Below, one piece after another: positions 1-6,683 of a stretch of 36,142 bases of DNA. The stretch comes from an uncultured Pseudomonadales bacterium (GTDB lineage Bacteria; Pseudomonadota; Gammaproteobacteria; Pseudomonadales; UBA7434): the NCBI GenBank assembly GCA_905480475.1, contig CAJQQO010000248.1, positions 1 to 36,142 of the forward strand. Reading direction: 5' to 3'. Below the pieces are notes generated by a model. The model saw only the letters and a list, made by a program, of their open reading frames with translations. It was not told the DNA's origin and ran no database searches. The position numbers and the translations under genes were made by a program. Positions within the stretch are counted from its first letter, which is position 1, and every line of letters begins with the position of its first letter.

Positions 1-28
1 TGAAATTATTACAGTTTATTGTGCAAAT

Positions 29-81
29 AGTCATTGTATTTCGCTGGTGAGATACATAGGTGAGATACAATGACTGTTTTT
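29..81 (+). terminator. Imperfect inverted repeat plus T-run, possible terminator of an upstream gene
   Basis: Bases 29-39 are a perfect reverse complement of 65-75, and the pairing continues inward with G-T wobbles to about 45/59. A run of five T follows at 77-81. This fits an intrinsic terminator for a gene ending left of the window, reading rightward. The right half also carries an 11-base direct repeat (GGTGAGATACA at 46-56 and 59-69, period 13). The upstream gene is not visible, so the role is inferred. Confidence 0.4.
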
Positions 82-112
82 AACCCCTCATACCTTGTCC
101 AATCACGCCATG

Positions 113-133
113 GCATCTGGTATTTCCAGATGC
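113..133. repeat. Perfect 8-bp hairpin upstream of the metallophosphoesterase
   Basis: GCATCTGG (113-120) and CCAGATGC (126-133) are separated by a 5-base loop TATTT. There is no T-run behind it, so it is not a canonical terminator. It lies about 80 bases before the metallophosphoesterase start and could be an operator or a leader hairpin. The function is unknown. Confidence 0.4.
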
Positions 134-210
134 AGGTTCCGTCAAATTGGACTTCCCAGACTTTGCTAGACACTCAGAAGAGTTAAAATGTAACTCAAAG
201 AGAGGGTGTT

Positions 211-990
211 ATGAGCAAGGGCAGACGATATACACAGCAGTTTAAAAAAGCTGAGGAGCGACGTTTGTCCAAAAAAATCGGTATAATTGGTGATGTTCAC
301 GCAGAAGACACCTTACTCGCCATGGCGATTGATTGGTTAGAAAAGAAGAATGTCGATGTAATCATTTGTACCGGAGATATAGCGGATGGCCTAGGTGATA
401 TTAACGCGGCCTGCAATATACTAGCGAGTAATGCTGTGCTAACGGTTGCTGGTAATCACGACAGATGGCTTTTAACAGGCAAGGCGCGCCATGTTGAAAA
501 TGCCCACTATAAAAGTGCGGTTCACGATAGGAATTTACAATTCCTTGATGAGCTTCCAAAAACCTTGTCGTTACCGATTCACTGTGGAGACCTATTACTA
601 TGCCACGGCGTGCTTGATGACGATCTCGCAAAGATATGGCCGGGCACCACTGAGACTGAAGTTAAGCGCTCATTGTCGTTCGACAAGCTGTTGTCCCAGT
701 CTAGTAATGTGCCAAGCTTTGTGGTTAATGGCCATATGCATTTTCGAACTTTAATTGACTTCGAGGCCTGCAAGCTGATTAACGCGGGTACATTGAAGGG
801 GTTGTATTCAGGGCTTAGTATTCTTGATTTAGATGCGCAAACCCTTAACGGGTTTGACTTTGCTCCGGGTGGGATGATTCTACCCTCTCAAAATCATTTG
901 GTTTCGAGGTCTGATGGCCGCCGAGTATGGCGTGATACGCAAGCGTTCGAGGGCCATTGGGAGCCCGTCGTTTTGCATCAGTCAAACTAG
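211..990 (+). CDS. Calcineurin-like metallophosphoesterase
   Basis: The product is a 259-residue soluble protein predicted to be a dinuclear-metal phosphoesterase; the substrate is unknown. All signature blocks of the family are present in order: GDVH at residues 27-30 (GDxH), GDIADG at 55-60 (GDxxDG), GNHD at 81-84, and a later GHMH. It resembles small YfcE/MJ0936-like or diadenosine-tetraphosphatase-like single-domain enzymes. The first 20 residues are basic and not hydrophobic, so no signal peptide is seen. An AGAGGG ribosome-binding site at 201-206 supports the ATG at 211. The gene stands alone: the next gene on the same strand starts about 470 bases downstream. Family assignment is firm, specific function is not. 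Confidence 0.88.
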   Translation: MSKGRRYTQQFKKAEERRLSKKIGIIGDVHAEDTLLAMAIDWLEKKNVDVIICTGDIADGLGDINAACNILASNAVLTVAGNHDRWLLTGKARHVENAHYKSAVHDRNLQFLDELPKTLSLPIHCGDLLLCHGVLDDDLAKIWPGTTETEVKRSLSFDKLLSQSSNVPSFVVNGHMHFRTLIDFEACKLINAGTLKGLYSGLSILDLDAQTLNGFDFAPGGMILPSQNHLVSRSDGRRVWRDTQAFEGHWEPVVLHQSN

Positions 991-1462
991 TACTTTTTCC
1001 TTCTAATGCTAGGTGTCGATATCTTCGAGTTCGTCCGGCCTGTACCCCGTCAGCACTTTTATTTAAATTAATGGTGCTGCTGAAGCTGTTTCACAGTTGC
1101 TCTTCTGGGTCCACCATTATTTTTTATAGACTTATCCACCCCGCGACACTATTCGCAATCCAATTTTGAGAGCATATTTTAAGGAGTCGGAGCGTCTTGA
1201 AAATCGGTAAACTACCCCTCGTCCGATGAGCAAATCGGGTCCAACGAGTAATGACGGGTTACAGGTACAAAAATTCAGGTCTCATTGGCATCGCGCACTC
1301 CTTAAGACTCGCGCCCAGTTTCTGCTAATTATATTTCTTACAACAAGCAGTTTTACACCAGAATCCAAACAGACAATCAGAGTTGTAATCCGTAGATCGA
1401 AAAATTTGAACTAAAGTCACTTGCGAGACGTAGCATTGCATCAACCTAAAGATTAAGAATTT
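991..1462. other. Spacer without a recognisable gene (472 bases)
   Basis: Only short open frames occur here, with no ribosome-binding site and no recognisable protein motif. No tRNA, clear intrinsic terminator or mobile-element end was recognised. It probably holds the end of the upstream transcript and the promoter of the FAD oxidoreductase. Confidence 0.5.
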
Positions 1463-2467
1463 ATGAAAATTGCAATTTTAGGTGCAGGCCTTGCAGGACT
1501 GACCCTAGCATCAGAACTCCATAAAAAAGGCGCAACCGTTTGCGTGTTTGAGCAAGCTCAAACACTGGGAGGGCGGCTCAACTGCCAGCGTATGCCCTGG
1601 GGTACTATCGATATAGGCGCCCAGTACTTTACTGCGCGTGAAGAGCGATTTAAGCAGCAGGTAAACACATGGCTTGGGACGGGCGTGGTGGTGCCTTGGG
1701 ATTTTACTCCCCACCAAGTGCGGCGAAGCTCACTCACTTTGTCGCCAGATAATGTGCAGCGCTATATAGGCCAACCGAATATGAATAGCTTGACCCATTC
1801 ACTGGCTGAAGACCTCCATATCGTAAAAGGAACACAGATAACCTCGGTGGTAAAGCAAAATAGCGCAAATTCCAATCGCCAATGGACACTACTGGATAAG
1901 AAAGCTAAGCCGATCGATAATCAATTCGATTGGGTTGTTTCGAGCTTACCCGCAGAACAAAGCCGAGTGCTTTTTAAGCATAGTACGATCGCTTCCTATA
2001 TACCAAGATCTGCGCACTTACCCTGTTGGGCAGTGGGGCTGGCAACACAAGGACGCGTCGACTTTAATGTGCAAGGCATTTTTGGTGACAACGATGTGGC
2101 TTGGGTATCACGACAATCATCCAAACCCGGTTGGATAAAAACTAACAAGTACGATGACTGCTGGGTGATTCATTTTACCAGTGACTGGTCTGAACGGCAC
2201 GCTAATGCGCCCTATGACATTATTACCAGTGAAGCAATGAAATGGTTATCCCACACTTTGCGCGAGCACAAAGACAATGATTTTAAACTGCAGTATTGCA
2301 AACTCCACTTCTGGAACTACGCCCAATTTGATAACCCGGCAGCCAGTGGAAAAATTATCGCCGATAAAAAATTGGGGATCGGACAAATAGGCGCATGGTT
2401 GGCCGGCGGCAGAGTAGAAGGTGCCTATGTATCAGCGATAAATTTTCTGGATTATTTTATCGACTAA
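1463..2467 (+). CDS. Renalase-like NAD(P)/FAD-dependent oxidoreductase
   Basis: The product is a 334-residue flavoprotein of the amine-oxidase/renalase-like superfamily. The N-terminus is a Rossmann FAD-binding fold, with GAGLAG at residues 7-12, an acidic FEQA end of beta-2, and LGGRL near 36-40 (the GG motif of the glutathione-reductase-like fold). A GAQYFTAR block follows, as is usual in bacterial renalase-like proteins. Near the C-terminus, GAWLAGGRVEGAYVSA fits the second FAD-contact motif. In many proteobacteria such genes lie near photolyase or lipid genes, but none is seen here. The substrate is unknown. The ATG at 1463 gives the full Rossmann motif; the ribosome-binding site is weak. 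Confidence 0.85.
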   Translation: MKIAILGAGLAGLTLASELHKKGATVCVFEQAQTLGGRLNCQRMPWGTIDIGAQYFTAREERFKQQVNTWLGTGVVVPWDFTPHQVRRSSLTLSPDNVQRYIGQPNMNSLTHSLAEDLHIVKGTQITSVVKQNSANSNRQWTLLDKKAKPIDNQFDWVVSSLPAEQSRVLFKHSTIASYIPRSAHLPCWAVGLATQGRVDFNVQGIFGDNDVAWVSRQSSKPGWIKTNKYDDCWVIHFTSDWSERHANAPYDIITSEAMKWLSHTLREHKDNDFKLQYCKLHFWNYAQFDNPAASGKIIADKKLGIGQIGAWLAGGRVEGAYVSAINFLDYFID

Positions 2468-2760
2468 AACAGTGGCTAATTTATCGCGCTATATGCGGAA
2501 ATTCAGTACTAATTTGAATCCAAGACGATATATAAGTGCTTGCCCTAACTTTACCCTCAACGCTTTTGAACCATTCAAAGCCGGTTTACGTACTATATTA
2601 TAGCTGTTCTTTATCGAATATATACAGCTCGAAATGCTTACCAGTTCTGTGTTAGCGAAGCATCTCAGTGGCCTCTGCGATGAAAACCAACCGAGTTTAT
2701 TCGCAACAGTCTCGGGCGAGTACTGGTGCAGTGAGGGCTAAGCATTGCCTTGGTAAAAAA

Positions 2761-3027
2761 ATGGAAGAGAAAATTAACATCAAGCGAGCCTTAGAAGCCT
2801 TTAATATCATCCGTGAACAGGGCTTTAAAAAAGATGGGCACACCATTATGAACGGCGTCAGAGCCAGTGTGGGCTTTGACGGTTACACCATATCACTGGG
2901 CAATGACTATGTTAACCTCGATATATTTTTTCATAATAAGTTTTCGATCTCCTACACCAACCGAAGAGAACGCGATCTTTTTCTAACCAAGCTCGATACC
3001 ATTTTAAATAATAGAGCAACGCGTTAA
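2761..3027 (+). CDS. DUF3081-like small conserved protein
   Basis: The predicted product is about 88 residues if the ATG at 2761 is used. The core reads like the DUF3081 family of marine gammaproteobacteria: an N-terminal helix, a central GFDGYTISLGNDYV block, an FHNKF segment, and a C-terminal LDTI helix. Function is unknown for the family. The frame stays open upstream to a GTG at 2668 and an ATG at 2680. The extra residues are Ser/Arg-rich and do not resemble the family, so the shorter form is preferred. It lies 36 bases before nei and could be co-transcribed with it. Confidence 0.6.
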   Translation: MEEKINIKRALEAFNIIREQGFKKDGHTIMNGVRASVGFDGYTISLGNDYVNLDIFFHNKFSISYTNRRERDLFLTKLDTILNNRATR

Positions 3028-3063
3028 CCAATATATTATTAATTGAAAACTGAGTATTCCTTT

Positions 3064-3888
3064 ATGCCTGAAGGTCCAGAAATTCGTAGAGCTGCTGACA
3101 AAATAGAAGCGGCCATTAAAGATCAAGTCATTGAGGAGATCACATTTGGCCTGCCTAAGCTCAAGCGCTTCACAGCGAAATTGCGAGGCCATCGAGTATC
3201 GGACGTAGAAACACGCGGCAAAGCATTACTGACACACTTTGACAACGGCTTAACCATTTATTCGCACAATCAACTCTAAGGTGTATGGCGGCTGTGCAAA
3301 CGCGGTACGCTACCTAAAACCAAACGGCAACTGCGCCTTGCATTACACACGTCTACTACTAGTGCACTGCTTTACAGCGCTTCGGATATCAGCGTTTGGC
3401 AACGCGAGGAGCTAAATCAACACCCGTTTCTTGCTCGCATCGGGCCCGATATTCTTTCGCCGACACTGCGCTGGCAAGATTTGGCCAAGCGCCTGCAAAG
3501 CAAAGCATTTTCTGGCCGCTCACTTGCTGCGCTTTATCTCGATCAGCATTTTCTTGCTGGCATCGGCAATTATTTGCGCAGTGAAATTCTTTTTGCCGCC
3601 GCTGTTGACCCCTCAGCAAAGCCTAAAGATCTTTCGCGAATGCGAATTAATACACTGGCACGACAAACACTCAGCGTAAGTCGTCGCAGCTACCATAGCG
3701 CTGGTATCACACTTTCTGATAAGCAATACCGCTGGCTTTGCGACCAGGGGTTGAGTCATGCCGAGGCGAGGTTCATGGTTTTTGGACGCAGTAATTTACC
3801 CTGTCATATCTGTTTTAAAAAGATTAAGCGCACAGAAGCTGGTGCGCGGCGACTATATAGCTGTGCAAACTGTCAAGCGATTCAATAA
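3064..3888 (+). pseudogene. nei: Endonuclease VIII (Nei) interrupted by one in-frame TAA
   Basis: Read through a single stop, this frame encodes a 274-codon Nei DNA glycosylase/AP lyase that removes oxidised pyrimidines (E. coli Nei has 263 residues). It begins [18 protein letters not shown], with the catalytic Pro2 and Glu3, and has Lys53 in the [10 protein letters not shown] block. It reaches SHNQL at residues 67-71, then TAA at 3277-3279, and resumes in the same frame with GVWR. E. coli Nei has a Tyr at that point, so one base change from TAT/TAC explains the stop. The rest is well conserved: LLYSASDI, HPFLARIGPDIL, FLAGIGNYLRSEILF, and a C-terminal zinc finger (CHIC...CANC) with the DNA-binding Arg. 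There is no frameshift. It is either a young nonsense pseudogene, a readthrough gene or a sequence error. Confidence 0.9.
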
Positions 3889-4366
3889 GGGATTACAGAC
3901 TAGGGAATAAGGTGCAACTGCTACGCACCTGCTTGTACGCTGTCAAAGATAGTTAGACCGTTCGCGGCCTGATTTAAGAGAGGGGTTTGCTAAAACAGGC
4001 TGCCGTGTTGATGTCTACACTCGAACTTTCTAACGTTAATACGAAGCTAGAAGTTCACCGTCATTCAGCAAAAGCAGTATGCTCTAGGGCATGGCGGGGC
4101 TGATATTCCAGCGAGGTTTCCCTACCCAGTACCCTAGCACTACTTTCACGCTAAGCGCGCTAATTATTTCGGTAAAGCATGCTTTAAAGGGCGTCTACGG
4201 GTGACTGGATAGAGGCTTCTAAGTGGCCGTCTTAGTTTCTATGACCCTAAAATCTTTCACAGAAATCACACCGTGTTGATAAGAATCAATTAAGGCTGCA
4301 TCTGGTTGTGAATAATAAAATCGAGACTAGCTCATTGCTGCCTTTTGGGTGGAATTATAATAATAG
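3889..4366. other. Spacer without a recognisable gene (about 480 bases)
   Basis: This stretch between nei and the candidate small RNA has no open frame with coding character on either strand and no recognisable RNA gene. It ends with the -10 element described separately. Confidence 0.45.
4356..4361 (+). promoter_or_regulatory. Consensus TATAAT -10 box of a candidate small RNA
   Basis: TATAAT matches the sigma-70 -10 consensus exactly. The -35 region is weak (TTGCTG at 4335-4340 with 15-base spacing, or CATTGC at 4333-4338 with 17). Transcription would begin near 4367-4369 and meet a strong terminator about 80 bases later. Confidence 0.4.
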
Positions 4367-4446
4367 GAAATCCAGCTCCGATTTCTGGTTACATTTTGAT
4401 CAACTAAAAATATAAGCCGCCTCCTTTCGAGGTGTCGGCTTTTTTA
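4367..4446 (+). ncRNA. Candidate small RNA (about 80 nt)
   Basis: A perfect TATAAT at 4356-4361 is followed by a 5' hairpin (GAAATC 4367-4372, GATTTC 4380-4385, 7-base loop). An A/T-rich unstructured linker of about 28 bases comes next, then a strong intrinsic terminator at 4414-4446. Hairpin, A-rich linker and U-tailed terminator is the usual build of an Hfq-type small RNA. No known family was recognised. An alternative is that it is a terminated leader of the downstream operon, 330 bases away. Confidence 0.4.
4414..4446 (+). terminator. Intrinsic terminator
   Basis: AAGCCG (4414-4419) pairs with CGGCTT (4436-4441), with an inner CCTC/GAGG helix and a CTTTC loop, directly followed by a run of T to 4445. 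No protein-coding gene ends within 500 bases upstream, so it most likely ends a short RNA starting near 4367. Confidence 0.75.
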
Positions 4447-4664
4447 TGCCTGATTAACTTCCGACTGTATACGACGTATAGATAGGCTCGCCCAATATCC
4501 AAGCCCTTGCTAACGATTCGTATTTATCAATTGCACCTCGCATGCTGACAACTGTTTTCTATACACAAAATTTTCTAGCGGTCATCATCTTCTAAAAAAC
4601 CGCTGAGTGCTGTTTCGGTCGTAAACACACAAGCGGACATTAAAAAAAAGATAACTTTAAGAAT

Positions 4665-4680
4665 TGGTACATAGCTTGCA
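4665..4680 (+). promoter_or_regulatory. Sigma-54-type -24/-12 promoter candidate
   Basis: TTGGTACATAGCTTGCA places GG at 4666-4667 and GC at 4678-4679 with exactly 10 bases between them. This is the required RpoN spacing, close to the consensus TGGCAC-N5-TTGC. It lies about 93 bases before the ATG at 4773, giving a leader of roughly 80 bases. No sigma-54 activator gene is in the window. If real, the fibre/anchor operon depends on RpoN and an enhancer-binding protein. Confidence 0.5.
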
Positions 4681-4772
4681 ATAAGGATCAAAAATAACGC
4701 AATTTGATCGATTAATTCGCAGTTTGCAAAAATTTCACACATTATTAACCGATTGGCAGAGGGATTCTTAGC

Positions 4773-5378
4773 ATGCAAGAGTATTTAGGGCAGTATCAGA
4801 ATACATTAAATATCAATCGTATTTCATGGCTCGCGTTGATACCCAGCATTGCGAGCATTGTATTTTTTAACAGCGCGGCGTTAGCCGATGCGGACGGCTG
4901 GGATAATAACTGGAATTTTAAACGCGGTGGAGACAAGAGCGTTGTCCTACTTCAAGCAGATCTAATTAAAAAAGGCGAGTCGGATTACTACGACAACGTC
5001 GGCAAAATCACATACACCAATTACGACTATTCAAATACGACTAACACTAGTACGGATAATAGTATTTCTAATGACAGTCGAACGGGCGCATTCAACGACG
5101 TTTATTCTGTGGGTGCAATCAATGCATCAACAAATTCTATAACGATAGATGGCTCAAATAATGATGTCATGATTGATAGCAACTCTGAAGCCAGAGAGTC
5201 CATCAATAGCAGCATTAGCATTACGGAGAGTGTTTTATCTCGATTGGGCGAGAGCGAGTCGGCAAACGGTGAGGCAGCTCCTGAGGAAGGCACTTCTGAC
5301 CCAGAGGAAGACATGAATGCTAACAGCACAACGGCTTTTGATAATGCTATTCCAACCATTTCAATCCAGCCACGATAA
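4773..5378 (+). CDS. HfaA-like small secreted protein of a CsgG/HfaB locus
   Basis: This 201-residue protein is the first gene of the operon. The N-terminus has a long n-region followed by a hydrophobic stretch at about residues 17-37 ending FNSAALA, a signal-peptidase-I type site before DADGW. The mature part is Asn/Ser/Thr/Asp-rich with beta-strand-like text (SVGAINASTNSITIDGSNND) of the kind seen in HfaA and curlin-related proteins, and it has no Cys. An acidic tail (PEEGTSDPEED) follows. AGAGGG at 4758-4763 is a good ribosome-binding site. The stop overlaps the next start by one base (TAATG), implying translational coupling to the CsgG-like exporter. The HfaA label rests on position and composition, not on motif identity. 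The inferred role is an exported fibre or anchor subunit. Confidence 0.6.
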   Translation: MQEYLGQYQNTLNINRISWLALIPSIASIVFFNSAALADADGWDNNWNFKRGGDKSVVLLQADLIKKGESDYYDNVGKITYTNYDYSNTTNTSTDNSISNDSRTGAFNDVYSVGAINASTNSITIDGSNNDVMIDSNSEARESINSSISITESVLSRLGESESANGEAAPEEGTSDPEEDMNANSTTAFDNAIPTISIQPR

Positions 5379-6583
5379 TGCGCAAAATTAACAGAATACC
5401 TCGCCCTTACTTCGTCAGCCACTACTGTATTTCAGATTTGGCGAGGCAAGTTATTATTTTGATTTTTTTGTTTTCTACCGCAGCTTGTAACGTTATTCAG
5501 CCGTCGCTTAGCAAAAATCAAAACCTTGGTCTTGGACCGCCAATCACCGATGTTGTTACGCCGTTCGATACGGCGCTTGAGTGTCTTGATGGACGGATCT
5601 CTAAGCGTATAACGTTTTCGGTTGGCGCTATTCTCGATCAGACTGGTAAAGAACAATACACTAACGGTGGCTCGGGTAAGTATATCTCCCAAGGGGCGGG
5701 AGATATCGTTCAGTCGGCACTATTTCGATCGGGCGCGACGGTTATTAATCGCCGCGATCCTCGAATAATGGACACAGAGGTTCGCTGGGGGTTAATTGAA
5801 AAACAAGATTTTATCCGTTCCGATTTCTTTGTTACTGGAAGCATTAATAGCCTCGACTTTTTGCCAGGTGGGGGGCTGGATTTGCAGGTGAGGGGTGTCG
5901 GTCCGCGATACCGCCAACATCGCATTTTAGTCGGTTTGGATATCTCGTTAACGGAGGCAAAAACCGGCCGTATTGTTGCGAATATTCCTATCCAAAAACA
6001 AATTGTCGCAACTGAAACCGGCCTAGGCATCGGCAGATTTTTCGGGGACGTGCTTGTTAATCTAGATACTGGCGGCGGCTATCGAGAGGCCACACAATTT
6101 GCTGTTAGACAAATGCTAAATTTCGCGACATTTGAACTCATCACGCAACTAATGAAACCCGAAAGATACTTAGATTGCAGAAAAAAAATTAGTCACATTC
6201 ATGGCCTTAACGAAAATTCGCGATCTGCACGCGCTATTTATGAATATGAATTACGTTTAAACGAAGAGCGTAAAGTAGAAAAAAATCGAGCAAAGTCAGG
6301 GCTACATCAAGTTGCTTTGGGCTCCACGCTAGAGACTTCTGATGAAAACCAGGCAGTTTTACAAAACGCAGGCGCCAGCAGCCTGAATACAGATGTCTCC
6401 GATGTAGAGAATTCAAGTCCAGGCTCATCTCAAAAAGCGCCTTCCGATATGGAAGGCTCAAGTACAGACACAGCAAATAATGTCCGTGCAATCACCAATG
6501 ATAAGTCGAGTACCACGATTTACTCAGACGCTGAGGATATTGAGAGCAATCTTGAGAAAAAAAATAGAATCCTCAATCAATAA
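5378..6583 (+). CDS. CsgG/HfaB-family outer-membrane lipoprotein (secretion channel)
   Basis: The product is a 401-residue lipoprotein of the CsgG superfamily, closest in style to HfaB. Such proteins form a multimeric outer-membrane pore for curli or holdfast-anchor subunits. A hydrophobic stretch ends FSTAAC, giving a lipobox-like site with Cys37. The CsgG core follows at about residues 60-270: GAGDIVQSALFRSG, FVTGSINSLDF, LVGLDISLTEAKTGRIV, QKQIVATETGLGIGRFFGD and an AVRQMLNFATFELI helix. These match the HfaB pattern of VQKQI...G.G..RF. Unlike E. coli CsgG (about 277 residues), it has an acidic low-complexity tail from about residue 285 to 401, of unknown role. It is coupled to the upstream gene by a 1-base overlap. 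Family confidence is good; the cargo is inferred from neighbours. Confidence 0.85.
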   Translation: MRKINRIPRPYFVSHYCISDLARQVIILIFLFSTAACNVIQPSLSKNQNLGLGPPITDVVTPFDTALECLDGRISKRITFSVGAILDQTGKEQYTNGGSGKYISQGAGDIVQSALFRSGATVINRRDPRIMDTEVRWGLIEKQDFIRSDFFVTGSINSLDFLPGGGLDLQVRGVGPRYRQHRILVGLDISLTEAKTGRIVANIPIQKQIVATETGLGIGRFFGDVLVNLDTGGGYREATQFAVRQMLNFATFELITQLMKPERYLDCRKKISHIHGLNENSRSARAIYEYELRLNEERKVEKNRAKSGLHQVALGSTLETSDENQAVLQNAGASSLNTDVSDVENSSPGSSQKAPSDMEGSSTDTANNVRAITNDKSSTTIYSDAEDIESNLEKKNRILNQ

Positions 6584-6609
6584 CAGTTAGAAATGAAAGG
6601 TTTTTCAAC

Positions 6610-6625
6610 GTAACCCTACTGTTAC
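6610..6625 (+). promoter_or_regulatory. Hairpin 1 of a potential kissing-loop pair
   Basis: GTAAC (6610-6614) and GTTAC (6621-6625) form a 5-bp stem around the loop CCTACT (6615-6620). The loop is the exact reverse complement of the loop of the next hairpin. The element lies in the spacer between the exporter gene and the acidic secreted-protein gene, within the presumed operon mRNA. Confidence 0.5.
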
Positions 6626-6637
6626 TAAAAAAAATAA

Positions 6638-6659
6638 CCTTCAAGAGTAGGCTTGAAGG
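6638..6659 (+). promoter_or_regulatory. Hairpin 2 of a potential kissing-loop pair
   Basis: CCTTCAAG (6638-6645) and CTTGAAGG (6652-6659) form a perfect 8-bp stem around the loop AGTAGG (6646-6651), which is complementary to loop 1. There is no T-run after it on the plus strand, so it does not end the operon. On the minus strand it is followed by TTATTTTTTTT, so it could stop antisense transcripts. It sits 24 bases before the ATG of the last gene. Confidence 0.6.
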
Positions 6660-6683
6660 CAATTGACCTAAGAGAGAAAGATT

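Noticed and set aside
1226-1414. 62-codon open frame on the plus strand in the spacer before the FAD oxidoreductase
   Set aside because: No ribosome-binding site, no recognisable motif, and composition unlike neighbouring genes.
2602-2629. AGCTGT-N16-ACAGCT inverted repeat before the DUF3081 gene
   Set aside because: Only 6-bp arms with a 16-base spacer in A/T-rich DNA; easily found by chance.
4575-4778. 67-codon minus-strand frame upstream of the CsgG-like operon
   Set aside because: It covers the promoter region and the first codons of the HfaA-like gene and has no family pattern; hydrophobic text arises from A/T-rich DNA.
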